Of a stretch of 64,000 nt of DNA, positions 1 to 5,892 are shown piece by piece. The stretch spans positions 1 to 64,000 of the forward strand of contig CASFCK010000004.1 in the NCBI GenBank assembly GCA_949293265.1, written 5' to 3'. The position numbers were made by a program, and so were the translations under genes. Position 1 is the stretch's first letter; each line of letters opens with the position of its first letter. The stretch comes from an uncultured bacterium. GTDB taxonomy: Bacteria > Bacillota_I > Bacilli_A > Acholeplasmatales > Anaeroplasmataceae. The notes beneath the pieces are model-generated. The model was not told the DNA's origin. It saw nothing but the letters and a program-made list of their open reading frames with translations, and searched no databases.

Positions 1-173
1 TACTATGATTTACTAACAATCATAATAATTAAGGACGTTTATTCATTTATTTTGATTATAAATATTTATATATATACTTAAATAAAGTTAAGCTCAACAG
101 TAAATCAATTATATCATTGAATGTTTTATGGGTTTGGCTCATATATAAAACAAAATATAGGAGGATTAATCAA

Positions 174-646
174 ATGGCAAATAAACCAAATGATGATAGT
201 AGTTTATCACACACAAGATGGAATTGTAAATATCACATTGTATTTATTCCGAAATATAGAAGAAAAGAAATATATGGGAAATTAAGAAGTGACATAGGAA
301 AGATATTAAGAACGTTGTGTGAATATAAGGAAGTAGAAATAATAGAAGCACATGCAATGAAGGACCATATTCATATGCTTGTGATGATACCGCCAAAGTT
401 AGCAGTATCAAGTTTTATGGGATATTTAAAAGGGAAAAGTAGCCTTATGATATTTGAGAGACATGCAAATTTAAAATATAAGTATGGCAATAGAAATTTT
501 GGGCCAAAGGATATTATGTTTCAACTGTAGGTTTAAAAGATGAAGTTGTACGGGAATACATAAAAAATCAAGAACTTGAAGATATGAAGGGAGATAATTT
601 AAGTAAGAAAGAATATGTTGACCCATTTAAAAAGGCCCAAAAATAA
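174..646 (+). pseudogene. tnpA: IS200/IS605 transposase TnpA, frameshifted
   Basis: TnpA is the Y1 single-strand transposase of IS200/IS605 elements. ATG 174 follows AGGAGG at 159-164. The N-terminal body is intact and includes the metal-binding HIH of the HUH motif (context KDHIHMLV). At about 498-503 the expected F-W-A-K-G-Y-Y run is broken: the T run reads TTTT where five Ts would restore the frame. The first frame therefore stops at 528-530. The next frame continues with a normal TnpA C-terminus (V-S-T-V-G-L-K-D-E, then Y-I-K-N-Q) to TAA 644-646. The truncated product lacks the C-terminal helix that carries the nucleophilic Tyr in this family, so it is probably inactive unless frameshifting occurs. 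Confidence 0.85.
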
Positions 647-756
647 AGGCCGCTAGTAAATAGCGGCTTGCCAGTGTTCAAACACGGTTGTCAGATTATT
701 CACATGCCCCTTGAGGGGCTTGTGAAGTTATAGGTCCTTATAGGGGAGCCTAAATA

Positions 757-775
757 CCACCCGTTGAACGGGTGG
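757..775 (+). repeat. Right-end hairpin of the IS200/IS605 element
   Basis: This 19-base imperfect palindrome has 7-bp arms (CCACCCG and CGGGTGG) and a TTGAA loop. Subterminal hairpins of this kind are what TnpA recognises in the family. It lies immediately before the sequence of the interrupted peptide gene. Confidence 0.7.
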
Positions 776-866
776 ATTGTTATTAGCGATTATATTATAT
801 ATAATAGTTTTACCTATTATAGTAATATTAGCTAATAAGCAATCTTCTAAAGAAAAAGAAGAATAG
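774..866 (+). pseudogene. Remnant of small hydrophobic toxin-like peptide, module A
   Basis: From the IS right end an open frame runs to TAG 864-866. It encodes a strongly hydrophobic Leu/Ile/Val stretch of about 20 residues, then a polar charged tail N-K-Q-S-S-K-E-K-E-E. The layout matches the 27-residue peptides of modules B (1267-1350) and C (1682-1765), and L-L-A-I-I is shared with module C. No start codon or ribosome site remains on this side of the IS, so the N-terminal part and 5' leader were displaced by the insertion. The downstream repeats, terminator and antisense promoter of the module are intact. Function is inferred from architecture only. Confidence 0.6.
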
Positions 867-868
867 CA

Positions 869-954
869 AACTTAACACGCCTCCAAAATAGTGAAAACCC
901 TAGGACAGCCATCCTAGGGTTTTCTTTTTTTAACTAATTAGCAACTTAACACGC
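869..954. repeat. 12-bp direct repeat pair of module A flanking its terminator
   Basis: The sequence AACTTAACACGC occurs at 869-880 and 943-954, on either side of the hairpin at 894-923. The first copy would lie in the toxin mRNA. The second would be transcribed the other way into the antisense RNA, giving complementary segments. The repeat differs in sequence from those of modules B and C. Confidence 0.7.
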
Positions 955-983
955 TAGAGACAAGCAATAATTGGGCTTTCTCT
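886..983 (-). ncRNA. Putative antisense antitoxin RNA, module A
   Basis: A predicted short RNA of about 95 nt starts a few bases downstream of the minus-strand promoter at 990-1016 and ends at the shared terminator 894-930. It contains the complement of direct repeat 943-954, so it can pair with the matching repeat at 869-880 in the peptide mRNA. Its target gene is interrupted by the IS element, so it may now be an orphan antitoxin. Transcription is inferred, not seen. Confidence 0.5.
894..930. terminator. Bidirectional terminator of module A
   Basis: A 12-bp perfect stem (894-905 with 912-923) has a short loop. It is followed by a T-rich tract on the plus strand and flanked by A residues that give Ts on the minus strand. 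It can end both the peptide mRNA and the convergent antisense RNA. Confidence 0.75.
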
Positions 984-1102
984 ACTTAAATTATACTTAA
1001 TTAAAAGGTTTGTCAATTGTTAAAATTTGGCTATTTTGTTTATTTACATTCTAAAAAGTTGATTTTTTAGCTTAGCTAAGGCATAATTTCAACTTAATAT
1101 TC
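958..1102. repeat. Inter-module repeat, copy 1
   Basis: This block of about 145 bp recurs at 1450-1573 and 1878-2022. It holds the antisense promoter, a T-rich stretch, and a perfect 10-bp palindrome CTTAGCTAAG set inside longer arms AAGTTGA and TCAACTT. Copies 1 and 2 are near identical through the palindrome, and copy 3 has several substitutions. It separates the toxin-like modules. Confidence 0.8.
990..1016 (-). promoter_or_regulatory. Antisense promoter, module A
   Basis: On the minus strand a perfect TTGACA (plus 1011-1016) and a perfect TATAAT (plus 990-995) are separated by 15 bases. The same block recurs in modules B and C. Confidence 0.7.
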
Positions 1103-1135
1103 AACGGCTAGCCCTATTATTATTTACTCAAAATG

Positions 1136-1185
1136 TTGTTTAATGTAGTTATTTGTTATATAATAAGTTGCTACTGATAAGTAGC
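1136..1185 (+). promoter_or_regulatory. Sense promoter and 5' stem-loop, module B
   Basis: TTGTTT (1136-1141), a 17-base spacer and TATAAT (1159-1164) form a good sigma-A-type promoter. A GCTACT/AGTAGC stem with a GATA loop follows at 1170-1185, at the predicted 5' end of the transcript. Stable 5' stems are common in type I toxin mRNAs. Confidence 0.6.
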
Positions 1186-1206
1186 TATATTTTGTGGAGG
1201 TCAACA

Positions 1207-1251
1207 ATGACAAAATTTTTACTTTTTAAGTGGAGGTTTTGTTGTTTGTAA
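1207..1251 (+). CDS. Putative 14-residue leader peptide upstream of toxin-like peptide B
   Basis: ATG 1207 follows TGGAGG (1195-1200) with good spacing. It encodes M-T-K-F-L-L-F-K-W-R-F-C-C-L and ends at TAA 1249-1251, just before the AGGAGG of the toxin-like gene. The leader overlaps the 5' segment (about 1230-1247) that can pair with the 3' repeat of the same mRNA. Ribosomes on the leader could therefore influence folding and toxin translation, as mok does for hok. In module C the equivalent leader is only two codons (ATG AAG TGA at 1622-1630). Translation is unproven. Confidence 0.35.
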   Translation: MTKFLLFKWRFCCL

Positions 1252-1266
1252 ATTAGGAGGTATTCA

Positions 1267-1350
1267 ATGGAATATCTTATTATTTTGGTAGTTATATTAT
1301 ATATAATATGGCTATCAGGTAATGATGATGACCATAACAATAAATCCTAA
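1267..1350 (+). CDS. Small hydrophobic toxin-like peptide, module B (27 aa)
   Basis: ATG 1267 lies 6 bases after a perfect AGGAGG (1255-1260). The 27-residue product has a short polar start, about 16 hydrophobic residues able to span a membrane, and a polar acidic tail G-N-D-D-D-H-N-N-K-S. Size, topology and context (convergent antisense promoter, shared terminator, tandem copies) resemble the Fst/Ldr group of type I toxins. Those peptides disturb the membrane when the antisense RNA is lost. It has exactly the same length as the module C peptide and a similar pattern. No recognised family sequence is identical, so the function is an inference from architecture. Confidence 0.6.
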   Translation: MEYLIILVVILYIIWLSGNDDDHNNKS

Positions 1351-1359
1351 ATTTTATTG

Positions 1360-1436
1360 TTAACAACAAGATCCCCACAAAATGAAGAAAAGGGAACATT
1401 GGTAGTGTTCCCTTTTCATTTTAATTAACAACAAGA
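1360..1436. repeat. 12-bp direct repeat pair of module B flanking its terminator
   Basis: TTAACAACAAGA occurs at 1360-1371 and 1425-1436 around the hairpin 1388-1416. The extended first copy (to CCCCAC at about 1378) is complementary to the mRNA leader near 1230-1246 (GTGG and TTGTTGTT). That would let the 3' end fold back on the 5' end. The antisense RNA carries nearly the same sequence as the leader. Confidence 0.7.
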
Positions 1437-1454
1437 CCTCCGAGATTTCTCTCT
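1384..1454 (-). ncRNA. Putative antisense antitoxin RNA, module B
   Basis: A predicted RNA of about 70 nt runs from the minus-strand promoter 1461-1488 to terminator 1388-1416. It carries the complement of repeat 1425-1436, which can pair with 1360-1371 in the toxin mRNA, plus the complement of the terminator stem-loop. Pairing at a 3' repeat and at the terminator loop is the inferred mode of control. Confidence 0.5.
1388..1422. terminator. Bidirectional terminator of module B
   Basis: The stem AAAAGGGAACA/TGTTCCCTTTT (1388-1398 with 1406-1416) has a 7-base loop. It is T-rich after the stem on both strands. Confidence 0.75.
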
Positions 1455-1573
1455 ACTTAAATTATACTTAATTTAAAAGGTTTGTCAATTGTTAAAATTT
1501 GGCTATTTTGTTTATTTACATTCTAAAAAGTTGATTTTTTAGCTTAGCTAAGGCATAATTTCAACTTAATATA
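1450..1573. repeat. Inter-module repeat, copy 2
   Basis: This is near identical to copy 1 from the antisense promoter through the CTTAGCTAAG palindrome and the TCAACTT arm. The shared TTTACTCAAAATGTTG segment of the following sense promoter comes next. Confidence 0.8.
1461..1488 (-). promoter_or_regulatory. Antisense promoter, module B
   Basis: On the minus strand TTGACA (plus 1483-1488) and TATAAT (plus 1461-1466) are both perfect, with a 16-base spacer. Confidence 0.7.
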
Positions 1574-1576
1574 TTA

Positions 1577-1605
1577 TTTACTCAAAATGTTGTTTATAGT
1601 ATAAT
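1577..1605 (+). promoter_or_regulatory. Sense promoter, module C
   Basis: TTTACT (1577-1582), a 17-base spacer and TATAAT (1600-1605) precede the module C leader. The same TTTACTCAAAATGTTG stretch occurs upstream of module B. Confidence 0.55.
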
Positions 1606-1681
1606 TGTTGGCGGAGGTTTTATGAAGTGAAATCTTTTAAGAAACGGAGTAATTTACGAAGTTTCTAGAAAGGAGCTAGCA

Positions 1682-1765
1682 ATAGAAACGCTAGCATTAT
1701 TAGCTATTATATTTTTTATAATATATCTAGCTAGTAAGAGCAAAGATGATAACAATAAAAAATAG
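1682..1765 (+). CDS. Small hydrophobic toxin-like peptide, module C (27 codons, ATA at the start position)
   Basis: AAGGAG (1670-1675) is followed after 6 bases by ATA GAA at exactly the position where module B has ATG GAA. The frame then runs 27 codons to TAG 1763-1765, the same length as peptide B. It encodes about 15 hydrophobic residues (A-L-L-A-I-I-F-F-I-I-Y-L) and a polar tail S-K-S-K-D-D-N-N-K-K. Either the start codon has decayed from ATG to ATA, or the rare ATA initiation codon keeps expression very low. The ribosome site lies inside a segment (1654-1670) complementary to the 3' repeat 1780-1797, so it would be masked in the full-length mRNA. Confidence 0.5.
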   Translation: METLALLAIIFFIIYLASKSKDDNNKK

Positions 1766-1769
1766 TTAT

Positions 1770-1875
1770 CATTAACCTTTTTAAGTAAACTTCGTAAAAT
1801 CTCTAAAAAGCGAAAAGGTTAGGAATTGGAGCTCCTAACCTTTTCTTTTCATTAACCTTTTAAATAAAACTTCGT
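1770..1875. repeat. 26-bp direct repeat pair of module C flanking its terminator
   Basis: CATTAACCTTTT-N8-CTTCGT occurs at 1770-1795 and 1850-1875 and matches at 23 of 26 positions. The first copy contains AAACTTCGTAA (1787-1797), a perfect complement of 1654-1664 in the same mRNA's leader. The sequence is unrelated to the repeats of modules A and B. Confidence 0.7.
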
Positions 1876-1903
1876 GTGAGACAAGCAATAACGGGCTTTC
1901 TCT
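1807..1903 (-). ncRNA. Putative antisense antitoxin RNA, module C
   Basis: A predicted RNA of about 95 nt runs from the minus-strand promoter 1910-1937 to terminator 1813-1844. It contains the complement of repeat 1850-1875 and can pair with 1770-1795 in the peptide mRNA. Confidence 0.5.
1813..1849. terminator. Bidirectional terminator of module C
   Basis: A 12-bp stem (1813-1824 with 1833-1844) is followed by a T-rich tract. A-rich sequence before it supplies Ts on the other strand. Confidence 0.75.
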
Positions 1904-2022
1904 ACTTAGATTATACTTAATTTAAAAGTTTTGTCAATCGTTAAAAATTAGTTATTTTGTTTATTTACATTCTAAAAAGTTGATTTTTCGGCTTAGCTAA
2001 GGCGTAATTTCGACTTGATAAT
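1878..2022. repeat. Inter-module repeat, copy 3
   Basis: This is the diverged third copy of the block at 958-1102. The antisense promoter and CTTAGCTAAG palindrome are kept, with about ten substitutions elsewhere. It borders the integrase fragment instead of another toxin-like module. Confidence 0.8.
1910..1937 (-). promoter_or_regulatory. Antisense promoter, module C
   Basis: On the minus strand TTGACA (plus 1932-1937) and TATAAT (plus 1910-1915) are perfect, with a 16-base spacer. Confidence 0.7.
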
Positions 2023-2028
2023 TTCTAG

Positions 2029-2241
2029 CTAATCCTGCCTTTTTTTTAATTTCTTGATTGGATTACACTTTCTATTGATTTGTTCTAAATGTTTAGAATT
2101 AAAATCGATATATCTTTGAGTCATTTCAAAAGATGTATGACCAAATAATAAACATACAGTATTTAAATCTGCCCCATTTAAAAATAATGGGTAGTATATA
2201 TTAAAGTCAATATGAAAATATTCAATTGGGAGTGAAGACAA
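2029..2241 (-). pseudogene. Tyrosine recombinase C-terminal fragment
   Basis: The frame encodes about 70 residues resembling the end of a phage-type integrase. L-N-T-V-C-L-L-F-G-H-T-S-F-E-M-T-Q-R-Y matches the region with the second catalytic His and the nucleophilic Tyr. A full integrase is 300-400 residues. The catalytic core's first Arg and the N-terminal DNA-binding domain are missing, and sequence upstream (2242-2280) does not continue the family. It is probably the relic of an integrated element that also left the surrounding repeats. Confidence 0.6.
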
Positions 2242-2295
2242 AAACTTAGACTTAAAAGGTAGAAAACCACTTTAACTGTCGGCGTTTTTTTAAGA

Positions 2296-2325
2296 TCGGT
2301 TCATTTATTTACGTTCTAAAAAATT
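2296..2325. repeat. Relic fourth piece of the inter-module repeat
   Basis: TTTATTTACGTTCTAAAAAA matches the TTTATTTACATTCTAAAAAG segment of the three repeat copies. The palindrome and promoter are absent. The rest of 2242-2451 shows no gene. Confidence 0.4.
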
Positions 2326-2451
2326 TTTCTTGGATTTATTTAAATAAATGTTAATAATACCTTGCTAAAAAAGAATGTTGATTATAAAATGTTTTTGTTA
2401 TTATTTGGGGTTTTAGTAAGCAAGAATATAAGTTAAGCTTATGATGGGACA

Positions 2452-2883
2452 ATGAGTAAAGAATCAATTCAAATTAAACATGCTTTAGAAATAGCTACTA
2501 AGGCTTATAAAGGCCATCTTGATAAAGCTAGGAAAGATTATATTAATCATCCTTTGCGTGTAGCTAAAACTTTATCAAAAGAAGATGAAATCATAGTTGT
2601 ATTATTACATGATACAATTGAAGATACTAACGATACAACTAAATTTTTGTTGAATGAAGGATTTAGTGAAGAAATAGTTAATGCAGTTTTAGCTTTAACT
2701 AAAAATGAAAACGAGGCATATGAAGATTTTATTGTAAGATGTAAAAAAAATAAAATAACTAAAAATGTTAAAATTACTGATATATTAGATAATTTAAATT
2801 TATCAAGACTTAAAGAAATTACTGATGAAGATATAAAAAGAAATTTAAAATATTTAAAAGCATTAAAACATTTAATTTTATAA
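2452..2883 (+). CDS. Small HD-domain protein, SpoT/MESH1-like alarmone hydrolase
   Basis: This 143-residue single-domain protein has the RelA/SpoT hydrolase signature. A conserved H near residue 19 (Y-K-G-H) and N-H-P-L-R-V-A come first, then the metal-binding L-L-H-D-T-I-E-D-T at about 52-60 and a late K-I-T-D-I-L-D-N-L-N-L motif, where the family usually has K-x-A-D-x-x-x-N. There is no synthetase or regulatory domain, so it resembles small alarmone hydrolases that remove pyrophosphate from (p)ppGpp. Other nucleotide substrates are possible. It stands alone between the mobile zone and the LacI gene. Only a weak ribosome site precedes ATG 2452. Confidence 0.7.
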   Translation: MSKESIQIKHALEIATKAYKGHLDKARKDYINHPLRVAKTLSKEDEIIVVLLHDTIEDTNDTTKFLLNEGFSEEIVNAVLALTKNENEAYEDFIVRCKKNKITKNVKITDILDNLNLSRLKEITDEDIKRNLKYLKALKHLIL

Positions 2884-2958
2884 ACGAGTTTAAAAATTGC
2901 TGTAGTTAGTTTTATTCACATATAAACATTTATCTTTTAGTTAATATTAAAAAATAAA

Positions 2959-2987
2959 TTTATTTTATTAAAAAAATAAGATATAAT
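2959..2987 (+). promoter_or_regulatory. Promoter of the LacI-type regulator gene
   Basis: TTTATT, a 17-base spacer and TATAAT at 2982-2987, about 40 bases before the TTG start. Confidence 0.5.
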
Positions 2988-3026
2988 ATTTGTATCGCAT
3001 TATAGACATACTTAGGAGGCATAAAA

Positions 3027-4001
3027 TTGAACATTTACGATATAGCCAAAGAAGCTGGTGTTTCAATATCTACAGTATCTAAATACTTAAATAATAAAAA
3101 TATAAAGCCAGAATTACGTGAAAGAGTAGAGGCTGTTGTAAAAAAATACAATTTTAAGCCTAGTGCGCTAGGTAGAGGATTGGCAATAAAGTCTATGAAA
3201 ACTATTGCAGTTTTAGTACTTGATATTAGAGATCCTTATTATTCTGATACAGCTTTTGAAATTGACCGGGTTTTATCTCCTAAAGGTTATCGCGTTATTA
3301 TATGTAATACACTTGGTAGTGCTAAATCTAGCACTACGTATATAGATTCATTACTAAACATAAATGTTGATGGAATGGTGTTTGTAGGCTCTGTTTTTAA
3401 TTTTTTAAATGATTATCCTGATGTTTTAAAGAAAATTGGCGATACACCAGTAGTATGTTCAAATGGCAAATTAAATGTCAAAAGATGTAGTGAAGTTTAT
3501 GTAGATGACTTTAAAGGTGTCTATGATATGACTAAATATGTTTTAAGCAAAACAAGTGGTAAAATAGCATATATAAAATATTTTAACACGCAAAGTGCGA
3601 ATAGGAAAACAAATGGTTATTTAAAAGCCATTGAAGAAGCTAATAAAACTCCATATGTTTATTGTATAGACAATATTAATGATGGAGCTATTCCTACAGA
3701 AACTATAATAAAAGATCATGCTGATATTAAGGCTATAATTTGTGGTGAGGATTTAGTAGCTTTAAGTGCTATTAATCGTTTGATTAAAGCCGGTTATAAA
3801 ATTGGTGAGGATGTTTTAGTTACCGGTTACAATGCTAGTAAATATTGTGATTTATCTAGTGTTCACATTACTAGTGTAGATAATAAGGTCCAAGAAATAA
3901 GTAATATTTGTGCTGTTACATTAGAACAAATGATCGATAATAAAGATTATTCTACTAAGGTTGTTTTAGAGCCAAGTATTAGTATAAAAGAATCAGCTTA
4001 A
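3027..4001 (+). CDS. LacI-family transcriptional regulator
   Basis: This 324-residue protein has a LacI layout. An N-terminal helix-turn-helix (N-I-Y-D-I-A-K-E-A-G-V-S-I-S-T-V-S-K-Y-L) and hinge helix fill residues 1-60, followed by a periplasmic-binding-protein-like sugar sensor (about 60-324). The start is TTG 3027, preceded by AGGAGG (about 3013-3018). It sits directly upstream of the fructuronate reductase gene, whose promoter carries two AAAGCGCTTT palindromes, the kind of site LacI proteins bind. It probably represses the local glucuronate or glycoside genes. The inducer is unknown. Confidence 0.85.
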   Translation: MNIYDIAKEAGVSISTVSKYLNNKNIKPELRERVEAVVKKYNFKPSALGRGLAIKSMKTIAVLVLDIRDPYYSDTAFEIDRVLSPKGYRVIICNTLGSAKSSTTYIDSLLNINVDGMVFVGSVFNFLNDYPDVLKKIGDTPVVCSNGKLNVKRCSEVYVDDFKGVYDMTKYVLSKTSGKIAYIKYFNTQSANRKTNGYLKAIEEANKTPYVYCIDNINDGAIPTETIIKDHADIKAIICGEDLVALSAINRLIKAGYKIGEDVLVTGYNASKYCDLSSVHITSVDNKVQEISNICAVTLEQMIDNKDYSTKVVLEPSISIKESA

Positions 4002-4084
4002 CAAAAAATGTATTGTTTTTTAGGCTGAAAATGAAGTGAAAACGACAAAATTAAAAAAGAATCATAAAAAAAATAATTTTTTAC

Positions 4085-4113
4085 TTGTAATATTATAAAA
4101 AGCGCTTTATAAT
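4085..4113 (+). promoter_or_regulatory. Promoter of uxuB
   Basis: TTGTAA (4085-4090), a 17-base spacer and TATAAT (4108-4113). The first palindromic operator fills the spacer, so binding would block RNA polymerase. Confidence 0.6.
4099..4108. promoter_or_regulatory. LacI-type operator O1
   Basis: A perfect palindrome AAAGCGCTTT lies between the -35 and -10 of the uxuB promoter. Confidence 0.65.
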
Positions 4114-4127
4114 ACCATTGTATTAAA

Positions 4128-4143
4128 CAAAAAGCGCTTTTTG
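4128..4143. promoter_or_regulatory. LacI-type operator O2
   Basis: A 16-bp perfect palindrome CAAAAAGCGCTTTTTG is centred 32 bp (about three helical turns) downstream of O1. The spacing allows two dimers on the same DNA face. Confidence 0.65.
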
Positions 4144-4167
4144 TTTCGTTATTAGGAGGATTTTAAA

Positions 4168-5742
4168 ATGAAATTAACAAAAGAGTGTTTAAAAAATCAG
4201 GTTGTTGGGGTTAACTATCCTACATATGATGTTGAAAAAGTATGGAAAGAAACTAAAGAAAATCCAACATGGTTACATTTTGGAGCTGGTAATATCTTTA
4301 GAGGATTTATCGCAAGATTAGCTAATGATATGTTAAACAAGGGTCTATGTGATAAAGGTATTATTGCCAGTGAAACTTTTGATTATGAAATCATCACTGA
4401 TGTTTATGATAAGTGTGATAATCTAACTTTAATTGCTAGTTTAAGTGCTACAAAAGAACCAGAATATACTGTTTCAGCTAGTATTGTTGAAGGTGTAGTT
4501 GCTAGTAATTATGCTAGATTAAAAGAGATTTTTACTAATCCTAACTTACAATTTATATCTTTTACTATTACGGAAAAAGGATATAGTTTAAAAGATATTA
4601 ATGGCAATTATACAACATTAGTAGAAGAAGACTTCAATAATGGTCCTACTAAAGGTAAACACGCAATGAGCGTTGTTGCCTCATTACTTTATGAAAGATA
4701 TAAAGCAGGAGCTTTGCCTATTGCGGTTGTTAGTATGGATAATTGTTCACATAATGGTGAAAAATTACAAGCTAGTGTTTTAGATGTTGCTTCACATTGG
4801 GCAAAAAAAGATCTTGTAGAAAGTGGATTCTTAACTTATTTACAAGATGAAACTAAGGTTACATTCCCTTGGTCTATGATTGATAAGATAACTCCAAGAC
4901 CAGCAAAAGAAGTTTTAGAAGATTTAGAAAAAATAGGATTTACAGATATTGATCCTATTACAACATCAAGACATACCTATATTGCACCTTATGTAAATTG
5001 TGAAACAGCTGAATATTTAGTTATAGAAGATAAATTCCCTAATGGTAGACCAGCTTTAGAAAAAGTTGGTGTATATATGACAGATCGTGAAACAGTTAAT
5101 AAAGTTGAAACTATGAAGGTTACAACATGTCTTAACCCTTTACATACAGCTTTAGCAGTTTATGGTTGTTTATTAAATTATCCTAGTATAGCTTCAGAGA
5201 TGACTAATCCTTTATTAGTGAATTTAGTTAAAGGTATTGGTGCTGAAGGTATGAAGGTTGTTGTTGATCCTAAAATTATTAAACCGGAAGCTTTCTTAAA
5301 TGAAGTATTAGAAGAAAGATTACCTAATAAGGCTATCCCAGATACTCCATGGCGTATAGCTACAGATACTAGTCAAAAGATTCCTGTAAGATATGGTGAA
5401 ACAATTAAATCATATTTAAAAAATAAAGATTTAGATGTAGCTGACTTAAAATATATTCCTCTAGCTATAGCTGGTTGGTTAAGATATTTACTTGGTGTAA
5501 ATGATAAATTAGAAGTAATGGAATTAAGTAGTGATCCAATGCTTAATGTATTAAGAGAAAAACTAGCTAATGTTAAGATTGGAGATACTTCTGCAGATTT
5601 AGATGATATTTTAGCTAATAAAGAAATATTTGGAACTGATTTAACAAAAACAGCTATTAAAGATAAGGTATATGAATATTTCTTAAGTTTAATCAAAGGT
5701 GAAGACGCAGTTCTTCAAACCCTAACTTATTACGTTAAATAG
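4168..5742 (+). CDS. uxuB: Fructuronate reductase (D-mannonate oxidoreductase), mannitol dehydrogenase family
   Basis: This 524-residue NAD-dependent polyol dehydrogenase would interconvert fructuronate and mannonate in hexuronate catabolism. The N-terminal Rossmann domain has L-H-F-G-A-G-N-I-F-R-G near residue 36. The middle contains S-M-D-N-C-S-H-N-G, and the C-terminal helical domain starts around C-L-N-P-L-H-T-A-L-A-V-Y-G-C. ATG 4168 follows AGGAGG. It is slightly longer than Escherichia coli UxuB (about 486 residues). The beta-glucuronidase at 20595 would supply glucuronate, which makes fructuronate reductase more likely than mannitol dehydrogenase. The gene is monocistronic, between its operators and the terminator at 5791. 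The isomerase and dehydratase partners (UxaC, UxuA) are not in the window. Confidence 0.85.
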   Translation: MKLTKECLKNQVVGVNYPTYDVEKVWKETKENPTWLHFGAGNIFRGFIARLANDMLNKGLCDKGIIASETFDYEIITDVYDKCDNLTLIASLSATKEPEYTVSASIVEGVVASNYARLKEIFTNPNLQFISFTITEKGYSLKDINGNYTTLVEEDFNNGPTKGKHAMSVVASLLYERYKAGALPIAVVSMDNCSHNGEKLQASVLDVASHWAKKDLVESGFLTYLQDETKVTFPWSMIDKITPRPAKEVLEDLEKIGFTDIDPITTSRHTYIAPYVNCETAEYLVIEDKFPNGRPALEKVGVYMTDRETVNKVETMKVTTCLNPLHTALAVYGCLLNYPSIASEMTNPLLVNLVKGIGAEGMKVVVDPKIIKPEAFLNEVLEERLPNKAIPDTPWRIATDTSQKIPVRYGETIKSYLKNKDLDVADLKYIPLAIAGWLRYLLGVNDKLEVMELSSDPMLNVLREKLANVKIGDTSADLDDILANKEIFGTDLTKTAIKDKVYEYFLSLIKGEDAVLQTLTYYVK

Positions 5743-5790
5743 ATTTAAGCTTTTTCCTTCTTAAATCTTTTAAATATATGTTAATATCTA

Positions 5791-5830
5791 AAAAAGACAA
5801 TCGTCCCCTAGATTGTCTTTTTTTCTTTTT
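5791..5830 (+). terminator. Terminator after uxuB
   Basis: Hairpin AAAAAGACAATC/GATTGTCTTTTT (5791-5802 with 5811-5822) with an 8-base loop, then a T-rich tract. Confidence 0.85.
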
Positions 5831-5881
5831 TGTTAAAAAATATGTTGTTTTTTAAGATGTTTTTAAAATGAAAATTTTCTA

Positions 5882-5892
5882 AAAGCGTTTTA
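5882..5892. promoter_or_regulatory. Near-palindrome upstream of the first GH3 gene
   Basis: AAAAGCGTTTT resembles the AAAGCGCTTT operators of uxuB with one central change. It may be a weaker site for the same LacI protein. Nothing else stands out in the 276-base gap besides the terminator and AT-rich promoter-like sequence. Confidence 0.3.

Larger units (their letters stand above)
1..778 (+). mobile_element. IS200/IS605-family element, left end at or before window start
   Basis: This is a single-gene transposon of the HUH Y1 type. It holds one small transposase gene (174-646) and structured ends instead of inverted terminal repeats. Near the left side an ATGATT/AATCAT stem with a 7-base loop lies at about 5-23. 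On the right, GCCGCTA/TAGCGGC (649-667), a CCCC/GGGG stem (about 701-719) and a 7-bp stem at 757-775 follow the transposase. No TnpB partner gene is seen. The right end abuts the coding sequence of a small hydrophobic peptide (774-866), so the element appears to have inserted into that gene. The exact junctions cannot be fixed from one copy, and the left boundary may lie outside the window. Confidence 0.75.

Noticed and set aside
117-173. Earlier transposase start at 117
   Set aside because: ATG 174 has a perfect AGGAGG and matches the normal TnpA N-terminus; the extra residues have no ribosome site.
958-2022. CRISPR-like array
   Set aside because: The repeats are about 120-145 bp, contain promoters and are separated by gene-bearing units, unlike short CRISPR repeats with uniform spacers.
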